A stretch of DNA of 64,000 bases from Ichthyophis bannanicus (Eukaryota > Chordata > Amphibia > Gymnophiona > Ichthyophiidae), in assembly GCA_033557465.1 (NCBI GenBank), contig CM066051.1, positions 99,611,026 to 99,675,025 on the forward strand, given 5' to 3'. Made by a program: the position numbers and the translations under genes. Shown piece after piece: positions 1 to 12,160 of this stretch. Every line of letters starts with the position of its first letter. The stretch's first letter is position 1. A model generated the notes under the pieces. The model saw only the letters and a list, made by a program, of their open reading frames with translations. It had not been told where the DNA came from and searched no databases.

Positions 1-512
1 CCGCTATCTATTGACAATGGGCCACCACAATCCTCCCACCGAACCTTTCGTATCCACGGGTTGCTCCAATGGCTCCTTGTCTACAGCCCTCGGGAGGCAA
101 CCCTCCCAGCCTGTCTTCAGCAGCTCAGTGCAGGAGGAACCAGCATGAACAAAGTCTACTCCCAGAGAGCCTCCCCTGGTGCCACCCCGAGGGGCGCCAC
201 GCACCAGGCTGCAAAGAAGCAGACGCCACTATCCCATAGGAATCAAACTCCTCCTTTTACAGCGATCAGAGTTAGGGAGTATTAGCTGGAAGTTCTGGCA
301 ACAGGCATACCCAGGTAGCATGCCAGGGGTGCACCAAAATACAAGCCAGCATCACCATGCCACATGGCCATCTCCCTAAAATATCTAGCCTTACATGGCC
401 ATCTCCCTCAATCATCTAGCCTTACCTAACAGCTCATCCTACCACAGCACACCTCGTGGGCTGTGAAGGGGGAGCACAAACTACTACAAGAAGCATACCT
501 TCACAGCCCTTT
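1..512. other. Left edge, no gene recognised
   Basis: No exon, RNA gene or clear repeat is recognised here. The stretch just left of 513 may be the unrecognised upstream part of the DIRS 3' fragment that follows. In human, CCDC159 lies head-to-head with TMEM205, so coding exons could exist to the left on the minus strand, but none is visible. Confidence 0.3.
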
Positions 513-894
513 GCTGGGGAATCACCCAGGTATGGCTGACTCATCTTACTTGTCCATGGAGAAAGTGAGGTTACTTACCTGTAACAGGGGTTCTCCATGG
601 ACAGCAGGATAAGTCAGTCACACAAACCCACCCGCCTCCCCTCTAGGATGAATCGGTTATCCAAGATGGTCCTATCCTCAAAGAGGAGCCCGTCCATAGC
701 CGTAGTACAGACTGAAGGGGAAAGGGGATGGGCCCTGGGGTGGGGTGACTGGCACATGCTCAGAAGAGTCTTCCGACTCTTTTGAGCTATTGGAGAGCAT
801 TTCGTCCATGGCACCGTTGGATGACTTCACCCAGATGTGGCTGACTTATCCTGCTGTCCACAGAGAACTCCCGTTACATGTAAGTAACCTCACT
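513..894 (+). mobile_element. 3'-terminal fragment of a DIRS retrotransposon
   Basis: The segment matches the 3' end of the full DIRS copy at 19449-25460, read in the opposite direction. Positions 564-623 and 835-894 are inverted copies of a roughly 60-base arm that contains GTTACTTACCTGTAAC-like sequence. Just left of the first arm, 530-563 matches the opposite terminus of the element. Together 530-623 therefore equals the internal complementary region, and 835-894 is the outer end. No recombinase or reverse transcriptase coding sequence precedes it, so this is a truncated or non-autonomous copy. Confidence 0.75.
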
Positions 895-1121
895 TTTTGC
901 CCTATAAACCCTGGGGAGTCTCAGGACAGACAATAGCAAAAGAAAACATGATAGAAGTACAGGGAGATGCCTCTCACCTTTACATAGGGTCATTACTGCG
1001 ACAGTGCAATGAGGTGCCACCCTGTTTACACTCTCCTTACAGAAACCTCATGATGTTTTATTTATTCACTTATCTTATATTTAGCGCACGTTTTTCCAGT
1101 AGTACATCAAGGTGAGTTACA

Positions 1122-1205
1122 TGCTGGGTCATAGCAAGGTCCATCAAGCCATGCATCCTGGCTCCAACAGTAGCTGATTTGGGTCACAAATGCCCAGCAG
1201 AACCT
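1122..1205 (-). mobile_element. CR1-like LINE 3' end relic
   Basis: A short diverged match to the CR1 3' end seen better at 54360-54480 (GGGTCAGACCAAGGTCC-type sequence, then AGCCCAG and ATCCTG). Its orientation relative to 35590-35630 puts the element on the minus strand. Confidence 0.5.
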
Positions 1206-1499
1206 TGAGCCGGGGATGCGACAAAAAGAGTTAAATAGCTGTTAGGCTATCATATACCATACGGCATATAGAGTCCTTCTTGAGCTTTACTCAACAAGGA
1301 AACAGGGAAGAAGCTGAGAACCCATTGTGGAAAGAGCCACATTTTATTTTCCTAACCCCTTTCACTCCTCAGAGCCCCTTCCGATACTTCTATTTTTGTC
1401 GTAGACTACTAACCCTTCAATTCCTTTCTAACCTACCTCCCTTCTCAAAAGACTTTTTCTATTCCTTCTCTCCTCAGCAGAAGACCGATCTAGACCATC

Positions 1500-3060
1500 T
1501 CAGCTGTCTATCCCTGTTTGTTATAACACCTTCCTCTCCTTCCAGAAAATCTTCCTGCACGTCCCTTCTCCTTATAACACTCTCCTCTCCTTCCAGATCT
1601 CCCTAGGCTACTTCCCCTCTCTAAAGCCACTTCCTATCCCCTTCTCCTTATAACACCTTCCTCTCCTTCCAGATCTCCCTAGACTACCTCACCTCTCTAG
1701 AATCCCTTCCTTTCCTTCCGGATCTCCCTAGACTACCTCACCTCTCTAGAATCCCTTCCTCTCTTTCCGGATCTCCCTAGACTACCTCACCTCTCTAGAA
1801 TCCCTTCCTTTCCTTCCGGATCTCCCTAGACTACCTCACCTCTCTAGAATCCCTTCCTCTCCTTCCGGATCTCCCTAGACTACCTCACCTCTCTAGAATC
1901 CCTTCCTCTCCTTCCGGATCTCCCTAGACTACCTCACCTTTCTAGAATCCCTTCCTCTCCTTCCGGATCTCCCTAGACTACCTCACCTCTCTAGAATCCC
2001 TTCCTCTCCTTCCAGATCTCCCTAGACTACCTCACCTCTCTAGAATCCCTTCCTCTCCTTCCGGATCTCCCTAGACTACCTCACCTCTCTAGAATCCCTT
2101 CCTCTCCTTCCGGATCTCCCTAGACTACCTCACCTCTCTAGAATCCCTTCCTCTCCTTCCGGATCTCCCTAGACTACCTCACCTCTCTAGAATCCCTTCC
2201 TTTCCTTCCGGATCTCCCTAGACTACCTCACCTCTCTAGAATCCCTTCCTCTCCTTCCGGATCTCCCTAGACTACCTCACCTCTCTAGAATCCCTTCCTT
2301 CCTTTCCTTCCGGATCTCCCTAGACTACCTCACCTCTCTAGAATCCCTTCCTCTCCTTCTGGATCTCCCTAGACTACCTCACCTCTCTAGAATCCCTTCC
2401 TTTCCTTCCGGATCTCCCTAGACTACCTCACCTCTCTAGAATCCCTTCCTCTCCTTCCGGATCTCCCTAGACTACCTCACCTCCCTAGAATCCCTTCCTT
2501 TCCTTCCGGATCTCCCTAGACTACCTCACCTCTCTAGAATCCCTTCCTCTCCTTCCGGATCTCCCTAGACTACCTCACCTCTCTAGAATCCCTTCCTCCC
2601 CTTCCGGATCTCCCTAGACTACCTCACCTCTCTAGAATCCCTTCCTATCCCCTTCTTCTTATAACACCTTCCTCTCCTTCCAGAACTTCCTAGCCCACCT
2701 ACCCTCTCTGCAGCCCCTTCCTACCCGCTTCTTCTTATAGAACTTCCCCTCCTTCTAGATCTCTATAGCCCACCTACCCTCTATAGAGCCTCTTCCTATC
2801 CACTCTTCTTCCAGAATACCTTCCTAGTCCACCTACCCTCACTATAGCCCCTTTCTATCCCCATCTACTTAGAATACCCTCCTCTCCTTTCAGACCTTCC
2901 TAGCCCACCTACCCTCTCTAGAGAACCTTCCTATCCCCTTCCTCCTTATAACACTTCCCTCTCCTTAGAGAATATCTCTACTCTCTCTAGAACCCCCTCT
3001 CCTCATAACTCTTCTCTCTTTCCAGAAGAGCTTCCTAGGCCACTTCCCCTCTCTAGAGGT
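1500..3060. repeat. 49-bp minisatellite, about 20 core copies
   Basis: From about 1645 to 2655 a pyrimidine-rich 49-base unit repeats head to tail with little change (for example the unit start at 1681 recurs at 1730). Each unit contains GATCTCCCTAGACTACC and CTCTCTAGAATCCC. On both sides (1500-1645 and 2655-3060) related but decayed and length-variable units occur. That pattern, a uniform core with worn edges, is typical of arrays kept similar by unequal exchange. Confidence 0.95.
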
Positions 3061-3559
3061 CCCCTTTGTTGCTGGTAAAGTGGCACCTTAAAGCTGTTTT
3101 TTTGGGGAAGGGTTTCTCAGTCATTACTACTATTAATAATTTATATAAGGCTACAAGGCGTACTCAGCACTGTGCAGACACATATAAGAAATGGTCCCTG
3201 TTTGTTAGGGCTTACAACCTGATCAAGACAGACAATACAATAGGTGAGATGAGAATAAAGGGTAAAAGGAAGGTTAAGGAGATACAAGGAAAACAGCATG
3301 AAAGCTTTCAGCATGGATTTGAAATGGGGGAGAGATGAAGCCTGACTACAGACCAAGCACCGAGGGCTGAGTGAGAGCAGGGTCTAGCTCCGGCTACCCC
3401 TTTCCCTGGCTTGGCCACATGCTACAGCTGGCTCACTTCTTGCTTCGGACTCCCACCACCTCAGCCCTAGCAAAGAGATTTTATTCGCATTACAATGTAA
3501 AACAAACAGTTTAGCAAACGGTGCAATTGCACAATACACGAAAACCACAGGGTGCAGAA

Positions 3560-3970
3560 AGACGCAAGTTCGGCCTGGGCCACACCCCGTCCGTAGAGAG
3601 GGGTTGAGCAGCTTCGCGCGTCACAATGCTGGACGGGGCTATGCAAAGCAGACCCGACCGTGACGCCCAGTCGATCCCCGATGCTGCCTCCTGATTGGTT
3701 TCAGACGGAGGCGGTGGTGAGACGTGACGTCACGAGGATCTGAGGGTGGCACCGACCGTGAGTTATTGGGAGCCGAGCTCTTGACTGCAGAGGTAGGGGA
3801 GGGGGTGCACAGTAAGGGGCTTCGTGCTTCTGCAGCACCGATCCTCCTCCTCGCCACTCCGCTCTGCTAATGCGCGTTACTGCAGCACCGAGGCTCTTCC
3901 GTGCACCTCTCTCTTCCGTCCCTTCGGTGCAGGGGCGGCGTCGGAGAGCCGGAACTCAGACGAGCAGCAT
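3560..3970 (+). promoter_or_regulatory. CpG-rich promoter region, probable TMEM205 promoter
   Basis: This is the only clearly CpG-dense, non-repetitive stretch upstream of TMEM205. It contains a perfect cAMP-response palindrome TGACGTCA at 3725-3732 and two inverted CCAAT boxes (ATTGG at 3694-3698 and 3765-3769). A splice-donor match (CAGAG followed by GTAGGG) puts the possible end of a non-coding first exon at 3792. This fits a housekeeping-type TATA-less promoter. The human counterpart is shared with a head-to-head neighbour, so a divergent transcript is possible. The transcription start itself is not visible. Confidence 0.6.
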
Positions 3971-4055
3971 CATATTATGCACATGTCTGTAAAGGAGCGC
4001 AAGAGCAGGCCTCTCTTTGGCCTGGTATTAGGAAAGTCAGACCTTTGTTAATCGT

Positions 4056-4411
4056 ATACCAGGGACTACCCAACACAGGCCGTGTTTCGTTGCCAGGGGT
4101 ATTTTATCTGGCACACTTACTGAGAATCCTGTCCTTTGCGTACCTTTGTTGCCCTTATGTACAAAGGATCAACCCTGAATGCGTAAATAAAAAGTGTCCG
4201 CTTAAAAAGAGCTCGATCTGCTGTATAACAAATGCTTTATTCTTTCTCGATAAGTGTGCCAGATAAAATACCCCTGACGAAGGCAACGAAGCACGGCCTG
4301 TGTTGGGTAGTCCCTGGTATAAAATATCCCTGACGAAGCACGGCCTGTGTTGGGTAGTCCCTGGTATAAAATATCCCTGACGGAGCACGGCCTGTGTTGG
4401 GTAGTCGCTGG
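4056..4411. mobile_element. Inverted-repeat element, possibly Penelope-like terminal repeats
   Basis: Arm 4056-4119 is the reverse complement of 4251-4320, apart from a 6-base indel and a few changes. Two more direct copies of the inner part follow at 4321-4367 and 4368-4411. Each carries CTGACGA (CTGACGG in the last copy), then a CACGGCCTGTGTTGGGTAGTC-like stretch. The arrangement of inverted plus tandem short terminal repeats, and the CTGANGA motif, recall Penelope-like retroelements, but no coding sequence is present. The last copy is cut at 4411 by the hAT-type element and resumes at 4750. Confidence 0.45.
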
Positions 4412-4749
4412 CAGTGTTCCCTCTAATTTTCTGTAGGCTGTGTGCGCATAAAATATCAGCTGTGCAGCTTTTGAAGGAAGGTTAAATTTTTGTGCGCCAC
4501 ATAACGACACTCAGAGTTATATACTTTAAAATTTGACTACACGTCAAAATACAGTATGTACACCACATTGATTTTAATCAAATTAAATGAAAATAGACGA
4601 TTACTAAATGAAGCGGGAAATTTCTAGTAATTACAATCATAACTTTTAAATTTTAAGACATCTGTGTTTTTTTTCAGAATCAGCGCCGTAATTTTTGTGC
4701 GCTCTGTTGTAAAGTACGTGCGCGCGCGCACAGCTTAGAGGGAACAGTG
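4412..4749. mobile_element. Non-autonomous hAT-type DNA transposon
   Basis: The ends CAGTGTTCCCTCTAA (4412-4426) and TTAGAGGGAACAGTG (4735-4749) are inverted with one mismatch and have the CA...TG form of hAT termini. The flanks are 8 bases: GTCGCTGG (4404-4411) and GCCCCTGG (4750-4757). Each differs by one base from GTCCCTGG, the sequence found at this point in the neighbouring tandem copies (for example 4357-4364), so they are a decayed 8-base target-site duplication. The 338-base interior codes for nothing and is AT-rich. Confidence 0.85.
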
Positions 4750-5084
4750 GCCCCTGGTATACAAATAATAAAGGTCTGTCTTTGTATCTACTTGGTAGTT
4801 TTGCTTCTCGTAGTGTTGCTCTTTGGCCTGGCCATCTGGGGTCAGAGGAAATTGTTGTCTGTGCCTAAATCCCGGTCCTTTCAGAGCCGATCACATGCGC
4901 CACAGGCATTTCCACTGTTGGAAGCTGAAGTCGGGCTCAGTTCTTGGGCTGCTGGAAGAGGCAGGACTTTCTGAGCATGCGCATGCCTTATCTTGCTAGA
5001 TACAGCAGGAGTCCTGGAGGGGGGTAACTGAAGAGCAGCGCGCAGGGCAGAGATAAGATAACCAGTCCCTTCTCTGTGCAAGCT

Positions 5085-5215
5085 GTGCCTTCTGGGTCAG
5101 ACCAAGGTCCATCAAGCCCAGGATCCTGTTTCCAATAGTAGCCAATCCAGGTCACAAGTAGCTGGCACTTTCCTCCTCTGATGGTTCCACTAAACACCTC
5201 GTAGAATATAACTGA
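5085..5215 (-). mobile_element. CR1 LINE 3' end fragment
   Basis: It contains GGGTCAGACCAAGGTCC and then ATCCTGTTTCCAATAGTAGCC, matching the 3' ends at 54360 and 59010. It lies in the first intron of TMEM205. Confidence 0.7.
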
Positions 5216-5495
5216 ACATACTAAAGAATAGTAGTAGATATCTAAGGTTTAAAGAAATTGGCTTTGTGCCCGTAGAAAGGATCAGAGTTCCTTTGGGACT
5301 AAAGAGAGTTCTATTTAAGCCGTTTGGATCTTCACATGATCCCAGTGAGTTGTCTTTAGTCTGATTTTGTTCAGAGGGCTCCTCTTCCTAGGTATTGGGA
5401 TCTGACTTCCTTTTCTTGTGTTCTTCCCTTTACTTTCTCATGATTTCTCTTGATTTTGTAAGTTGGCAGAAGACCAATAACAGTCCCCTCTATAG

Positions 5496-7606
<2,111 letters not shown>

Positions 7607-8400
7607 ACAGGATTCGGATTTTGCTAACCCTTCTTCAAGCTAGCAGCAAGCCCACTCTAACCCGCTCCCTTTTCCAGCTGTTTTCATCTGAGGGCAGAGA
7701 GCGTTGTTCTAGGACCAGGGCATCAGGCTTTGCTTCATACATGGTGTCCAGGGTTAGCAAGAGCCACTACAGCAAAGCGCACCCAGCCTTTTGGTTTCTC
7801 TGTAACACAGACCTGCAGTTCATTCCTGGACTTCATCTGGCCTGCTGAAGAGCTTCACTGAGGACATGGAACTGGTCTGCTTTTATGCTCGAAGCTGTAA
7901 GCTGCAGGCAGTACTAGCTGAAACACTTGACCAGAGGCAGAACTAGTTGCAAGTCCTCTTTAGAAATCGGGTGCAAGTGACCTGTGATCGCTTCACTTCT
8001 TGTGAATCTCTTGGCTTTAATCTTGGTTTGATACAAAGTGAGACTTAATCAGATCCATATTGATGGTTTTGTGTGTGTCCCTCCCCTTATGTCATTTGGA
8101 TGGAGACACTAACTCAGCCAAGCTTGGAGCCAGATTGTTGAGGGAACATTTAGATTTGTATTTAGTTTTCAAATCGGGGCAGCTCTTTTGGGGGAGGAGA
8201 GGAACAAATGGAATTTTGCCATGAAAAATGCACTGAGGCTTGAAGCATGCTTAGAAGCTTCTTCTTTGCTGAAAGTGTATTTCTGATGCTTCTTTCACAA
8301 ACAGTGACGTGAAGGTGAGGTTTTGTCGCTTCCGCAGACTATAAGCAGACACTGTCCGTGATTCTGAGGTGACCAAGAAATAAAAACATTTGCAAAATAC
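7607..8400 (+). other. TMEM205 3' UTR with polyadenylation signal
   Basis: The stop codon ends at 7606. AATAAA at 8379-8384 is followed by a GT-rich stretch (about 8402-8420), a good cleavage context. A second AATAAA at 8490-8495 could give a longer transcript. No other coding signal lies between. Confidence 0.7.
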
Positions 8401-9330
8401 CTTGTGCAGTTGCTCTCTTCTCTGGAAGGTATTTGGTCTGCTTTCAGAGGGTAGTTACAAAACAACTGTATTATATAAGGTATCCCTCTAATAAAATTAA
8501 TCAAAGCTGATGTATCATAATCCACAAGATACAATCAAAAAACTCCTTATTCTTATGCCAATTCGTTTGTCTTATTATAAACCACTGGTCTCAGACTATA
8601 TCGTGCACTGCTCAGGAACATGTCTCAAGAGCTACGTGCTACAGTGACATCAATGACCAGGTTATCATGTTTTAAAGTATGGCTTAAAAAGATGTCATGT
8701 ACCAAATTTTGGGATTCTCAAAAAATCAGACTTATCTTGCTTGTGGGGTGAGGTGCCAGGGTCACGAGGGACAGAGCCTCCTGTCGCTGGCTAAGGAGAA
8801 GGAGGCGGGCATCTTCCCGTGACTGGCTCTGGGAAGAAAATGGCATTTTGCACTTAGGCCCACTCTGTAGTCCTGGCCCAGGTGGATGATCTAGTGAAGG
8901 CATTGGGTAACCTGGACACCCCATCATAAAGCTCTTTCCCTCTGCAAGAGCGAGGAGACAGCGCAGGTCTTTTTAGGGGCTGACTTCATGCACATGTAAC
9001 AAGCTCTGCTCCTTTCATCGGGCTCTGCAGGAGGAGGTAAGGTGGAGGGTGTATGTCTACACTTGCTAGGAGTAGACTCCTGGAAGACTGTCTGTCTGTC
9101 TATCTACATCTCACCTCTTTTTCACTGCCCAAGTGCATTAGTGCCACAACTGCACAGCTTGATTTATGAATGACATTTGGAAAGATAGAGGACGGAGCTT
9201 TGCCAGGTAGAGACTGATCTGGGAGTACAGTGATACTCTGCCCTATACCTGACATGTCCAGCAGGTGGCGCCCCTTCCCCTCTTTGCTAGCCACAGAAAT
9301 GCAGTGACCCAGCAGCTCCTGGGTTTTCTT
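8400..9330. other. Intergenic, nothing recognised
   Basis: Non-repetitive-looking sequence between the TMEM205 polyadenylation signal and the first LINE relic. No exon, RNA or element end is seen. Confidence 0.4.
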
Positions 9331-9640
9331 GGCAGCAGGATTGGAAGTAGATTGCCAGGTCAGACCTCGCTCCTTATGCCTGGAACAAACTACCTGAGTC
9401 TGTACGTCAGGCGTCACTGCCCATTTTCAAATCCCTGATAAAGGTTTACCTCTTGGAGGCTCCTTCTGGATCCTGACCCCTTGTTCTGCAGACCTCCTCA
9501 AGCTTCCCTATTCTCAACTGTTGTATTGGCTGTCTTGTTTAGATTGTACGCTCTGTAGAGCAGGGACCGTCTTTTTACATGTATATGCACTGCGTAAGCC
9601 TTGTAGCACTATATAAATGATTAATGATTAATGGTCTTGG
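9330..9640 (+). mobile_element. L2-type LINE 3' end
   Basis: Positions 9377-9474 translate to WNKLPESVR...FKSLIKVYLL followed by a stop, the typical carboxyl end of an L2 reverse transcriptase. The following sequence GCTCTGTAGAGCAGGGACC, then GCACTATATAAATGATTAATG, is the usual L2 3' UTR and tail. Confidence 0.8.
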
Positions 9641-9689
9641 GCAAGCCACTTAACCCTCCATAGCCCATGTTCCCTGTAAAATAGTTATC

Positions 9690-9935
9690 TCCAAGTTATA
9701 ATGCCCTGTTCAATGTAATTTCAGTTTGTTCAATGTAAACCGCACTGATGCAGAATAGCGCGGTATATAAGAGAATGTAAATAAATAAATAAATAATAGT
9801 AATAGTAGGCCTGTCTTCCAAGGCAATGGAGGGTTAAGTGAGTTGCCACAAGGTATGCTAGTGGGAATTGAATCCTGGTCTTTTGGTTGCCAAGCCAGGG
9901 CTGTAACCATTAGGCTAATTTCCCCCTCCCCCATA
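9690..9935. mobile_element. LINE tail plus SINE relic
   Basis: 9700-9797 ends in AGCGCGGTATATAAG and (TAAA)n, the same 3' tail found at 16690-16762. 9820-9930 contains GGAGGGTTAAGTGAG and GGGAATTGAATCCTGG, a MIR-like/tRNA-derived SINE relic on the minus strand. Confidence 0.55.
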
Positions 9936-12150
9936 GCAAATACCTAGATCTTCTAGCATCATGAGGGTGAGATATGATGTCTACTAACTAGTTCCAGGTC
10001 GCCAGGGACAGGCTGAGCTAGGCCTGGGTTTAATCCCATTGCATCTGTGGACTTGTGGGGGAATAAAACGGCATCGATGGAATATTTTCACGTGGAGAAA
10101 AAACCTGAATTGCTACAGACTGCGAGCTCGGGGGTAAGTAGCGCCTGAGCTGCAAGGACAGGTGCGTAAAGCTAAATTTCTTTATTGCGGGAACTCACTT
10201 ATTGCCCCTTTTATGTTGCCCCACCCCCCTTCCACTGCACTTTTGTGGCAGGCATGACCCCCTTTGCTAAAAGGTCTTGATTTAGTGGGGAAAAAGGGAG
10301 TGATGGTGAAGTTAACACAGTGCTGGGCAGTTGCAGGCCAACCGCCAGGCAGACTGGGCCGTCCCTAAGAGGCTGCCCTGGAACAGCTCCAGGCAAACAA
10401 AGCATTAGGTCGGACTCAGACTCAGCAGTTTGTAAATGGCCCATTTATCCTTGTAAATCATTCTCATTATGTGTATGTTTACAAACCAAAGTTTAATATT
10501 TAAATATCTAATGAGAGGGTTGGTATCGAGATGATTATGACTAAGTTTAGTTATGAAAATCTGGATGGGGGGGTGGTAGGACTGAAAGGGCGTGAGGCTG
10601 GAGGTGATCGGCCCTGTGCCTGCTTCAAGGTGCAGATGATGATAAAAGCTGAAAGTCAGGTAGGGTTGGGGAACTGGAAGAGATGGCAGATGTTTCCCAC
10701 GTTTGAACATGCAGATTTGCGTCCTGTCTTCGGACAAGGCAGAGACGTGAAGCCCAGTCTGCCGTGCTTGGTGCCGAGTTCCTCACTGCAGCTTCCCCTC
10801 TTCTGCACGTATGGGTGGTTGCCAGAGCCAGCGTGTGCCAGTGGAAGGGCCGCATTGCAGAGGAGCCCTGGCAGCAGCTTTCGGCCTTTGGCACTGGGAG
10901 AAAGTGCTGTGGAAGAACAGAGGGGAAGGGGACATGGAGCCTGTTATAGGCAGACACCTTATTATGAAAAAATGCAGCGTCCTTCATCTCAAGGACTTTT
11001 GGCTTAGAGGCAGCCCCCTCTGGTGTGGAGGGTGACGTGCTACACAGGGCAATGAAGGGGAAGAAAAGAAAGGATGTTACCAGTTACAACTGCAGTAGCC
11101 TAAGACGCAGTCAGGTACTTAGCTGTCTCCCTGTCCCCAGAGGGCTCACAATCTAAGAGTGCACCTGAGACAGCGGAGGGTTAAGTGACTTGCTCAAGGT
11201 CACAAGGAGTAGCAATGAGATTTGAACTTGGCTTTCCTGGTACTAGCCCACTACTCCTCCACCCCACTAGAGCTGAGGCAACCCCACTGCTATGCAGATG
11301 ATCTGGCCAAGATCAGAAGTGCTGTGGAGTGAGTGCTCACTCCGCCTAGGGAGGAGGGGGTCTGATGCACAGCGGCCAGATCTGAGACCCAGGACGAGCT
11401 ATCCCTGCAATGACTGGGCTCAGGGAGTGCTAAACTAGGGGAAGAAATCCCCCACTAGTCCAACGGAAGCCCAAAGAGAGTTAAAAATAAAGAGTAAAAT
11501 GACCACAAACAGAATAAAAGAAACATTAAACATCATGTTTGTATTGAAATTGTATTAGATATTCCACTTGCCTTTGGTGGGGAGTGATATGCAGAATTAA
11601 GAAGCGAATGTTGGTGGGGGTGGGGTCCTGGAATAACTAGGCCAGCCAGCCAGAGTCCTGCAGGTGAGGGAAGACTGGGGAGGAGCATCAGCTGGCCCCT
11701 GCATGAATAAGATTACCAGCTGTAGAAAGAGAGAAAGCCCACATGGGACAAAAGATGAGACCTGTAAGGTCCAGCCAGTCGCTGGTGTAATGCCGCAGAC
11801 CCCACGTTGAGCAGAAGATGTCCTGCTGCAACACAAAGATTGCAACCCAACCAGGAAGCCTTTAGCACCACTCGAGCTTTCCTTGCATATCTGAGGGAAC
11901 ATGTCTTCAACACTCCCAAAACTCTGGATTCTTTTTCTGTAGGGCAGGCTAGCAGAGAGGGTGGCAGCCATTCCCAAGGACAATTCACATTGCTAAAAAG
12001 TGACATCTGGAAAGAGGGATCGATGGGAGAAATGCTGTGCAGATAGGGTTATATCATAAGTGCCTCTCTGTAAAGGTCTGAGAGAGATTAGGTTTCACAT
12101 AATGACCTTTATATTTGAATAAAGCTGTTTTATAAGAGAGAAAAACAAAA
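9936..12150. other. Intergenic, no gene recognised
   Basis: One minus-strand MIR-like SINE relic is visible at 11150-11265 (GGGTTAAGTGACTTGC, then GAGATTTGAACTTGG). Open frames around 10531-11007 lack recognisable domains, splice context or a promoter and are not called. Nothing else is recognised. Confidence 0.4.
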
Positions 12151-12160
12151 GCAGCATTGT

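Noticed and set aside
530..623. Joined DIRS ends as evidence of an integrated circle
   Set aside because: The same joined sequence is the normal internal complementary region of the element, so a simple 3' fragment explains it.
3639..4266. Short frames over the CpG-rich region
   Set aside because: Arg/Ser/Pro-rich frames are expected by chance in CpG-rich DNA; no homology recognised.
10531..11007. Plus-strand frame of 158 residues
   Set aside because: No recognisable domain, low-complexity-like composition, no promoter or splice support.
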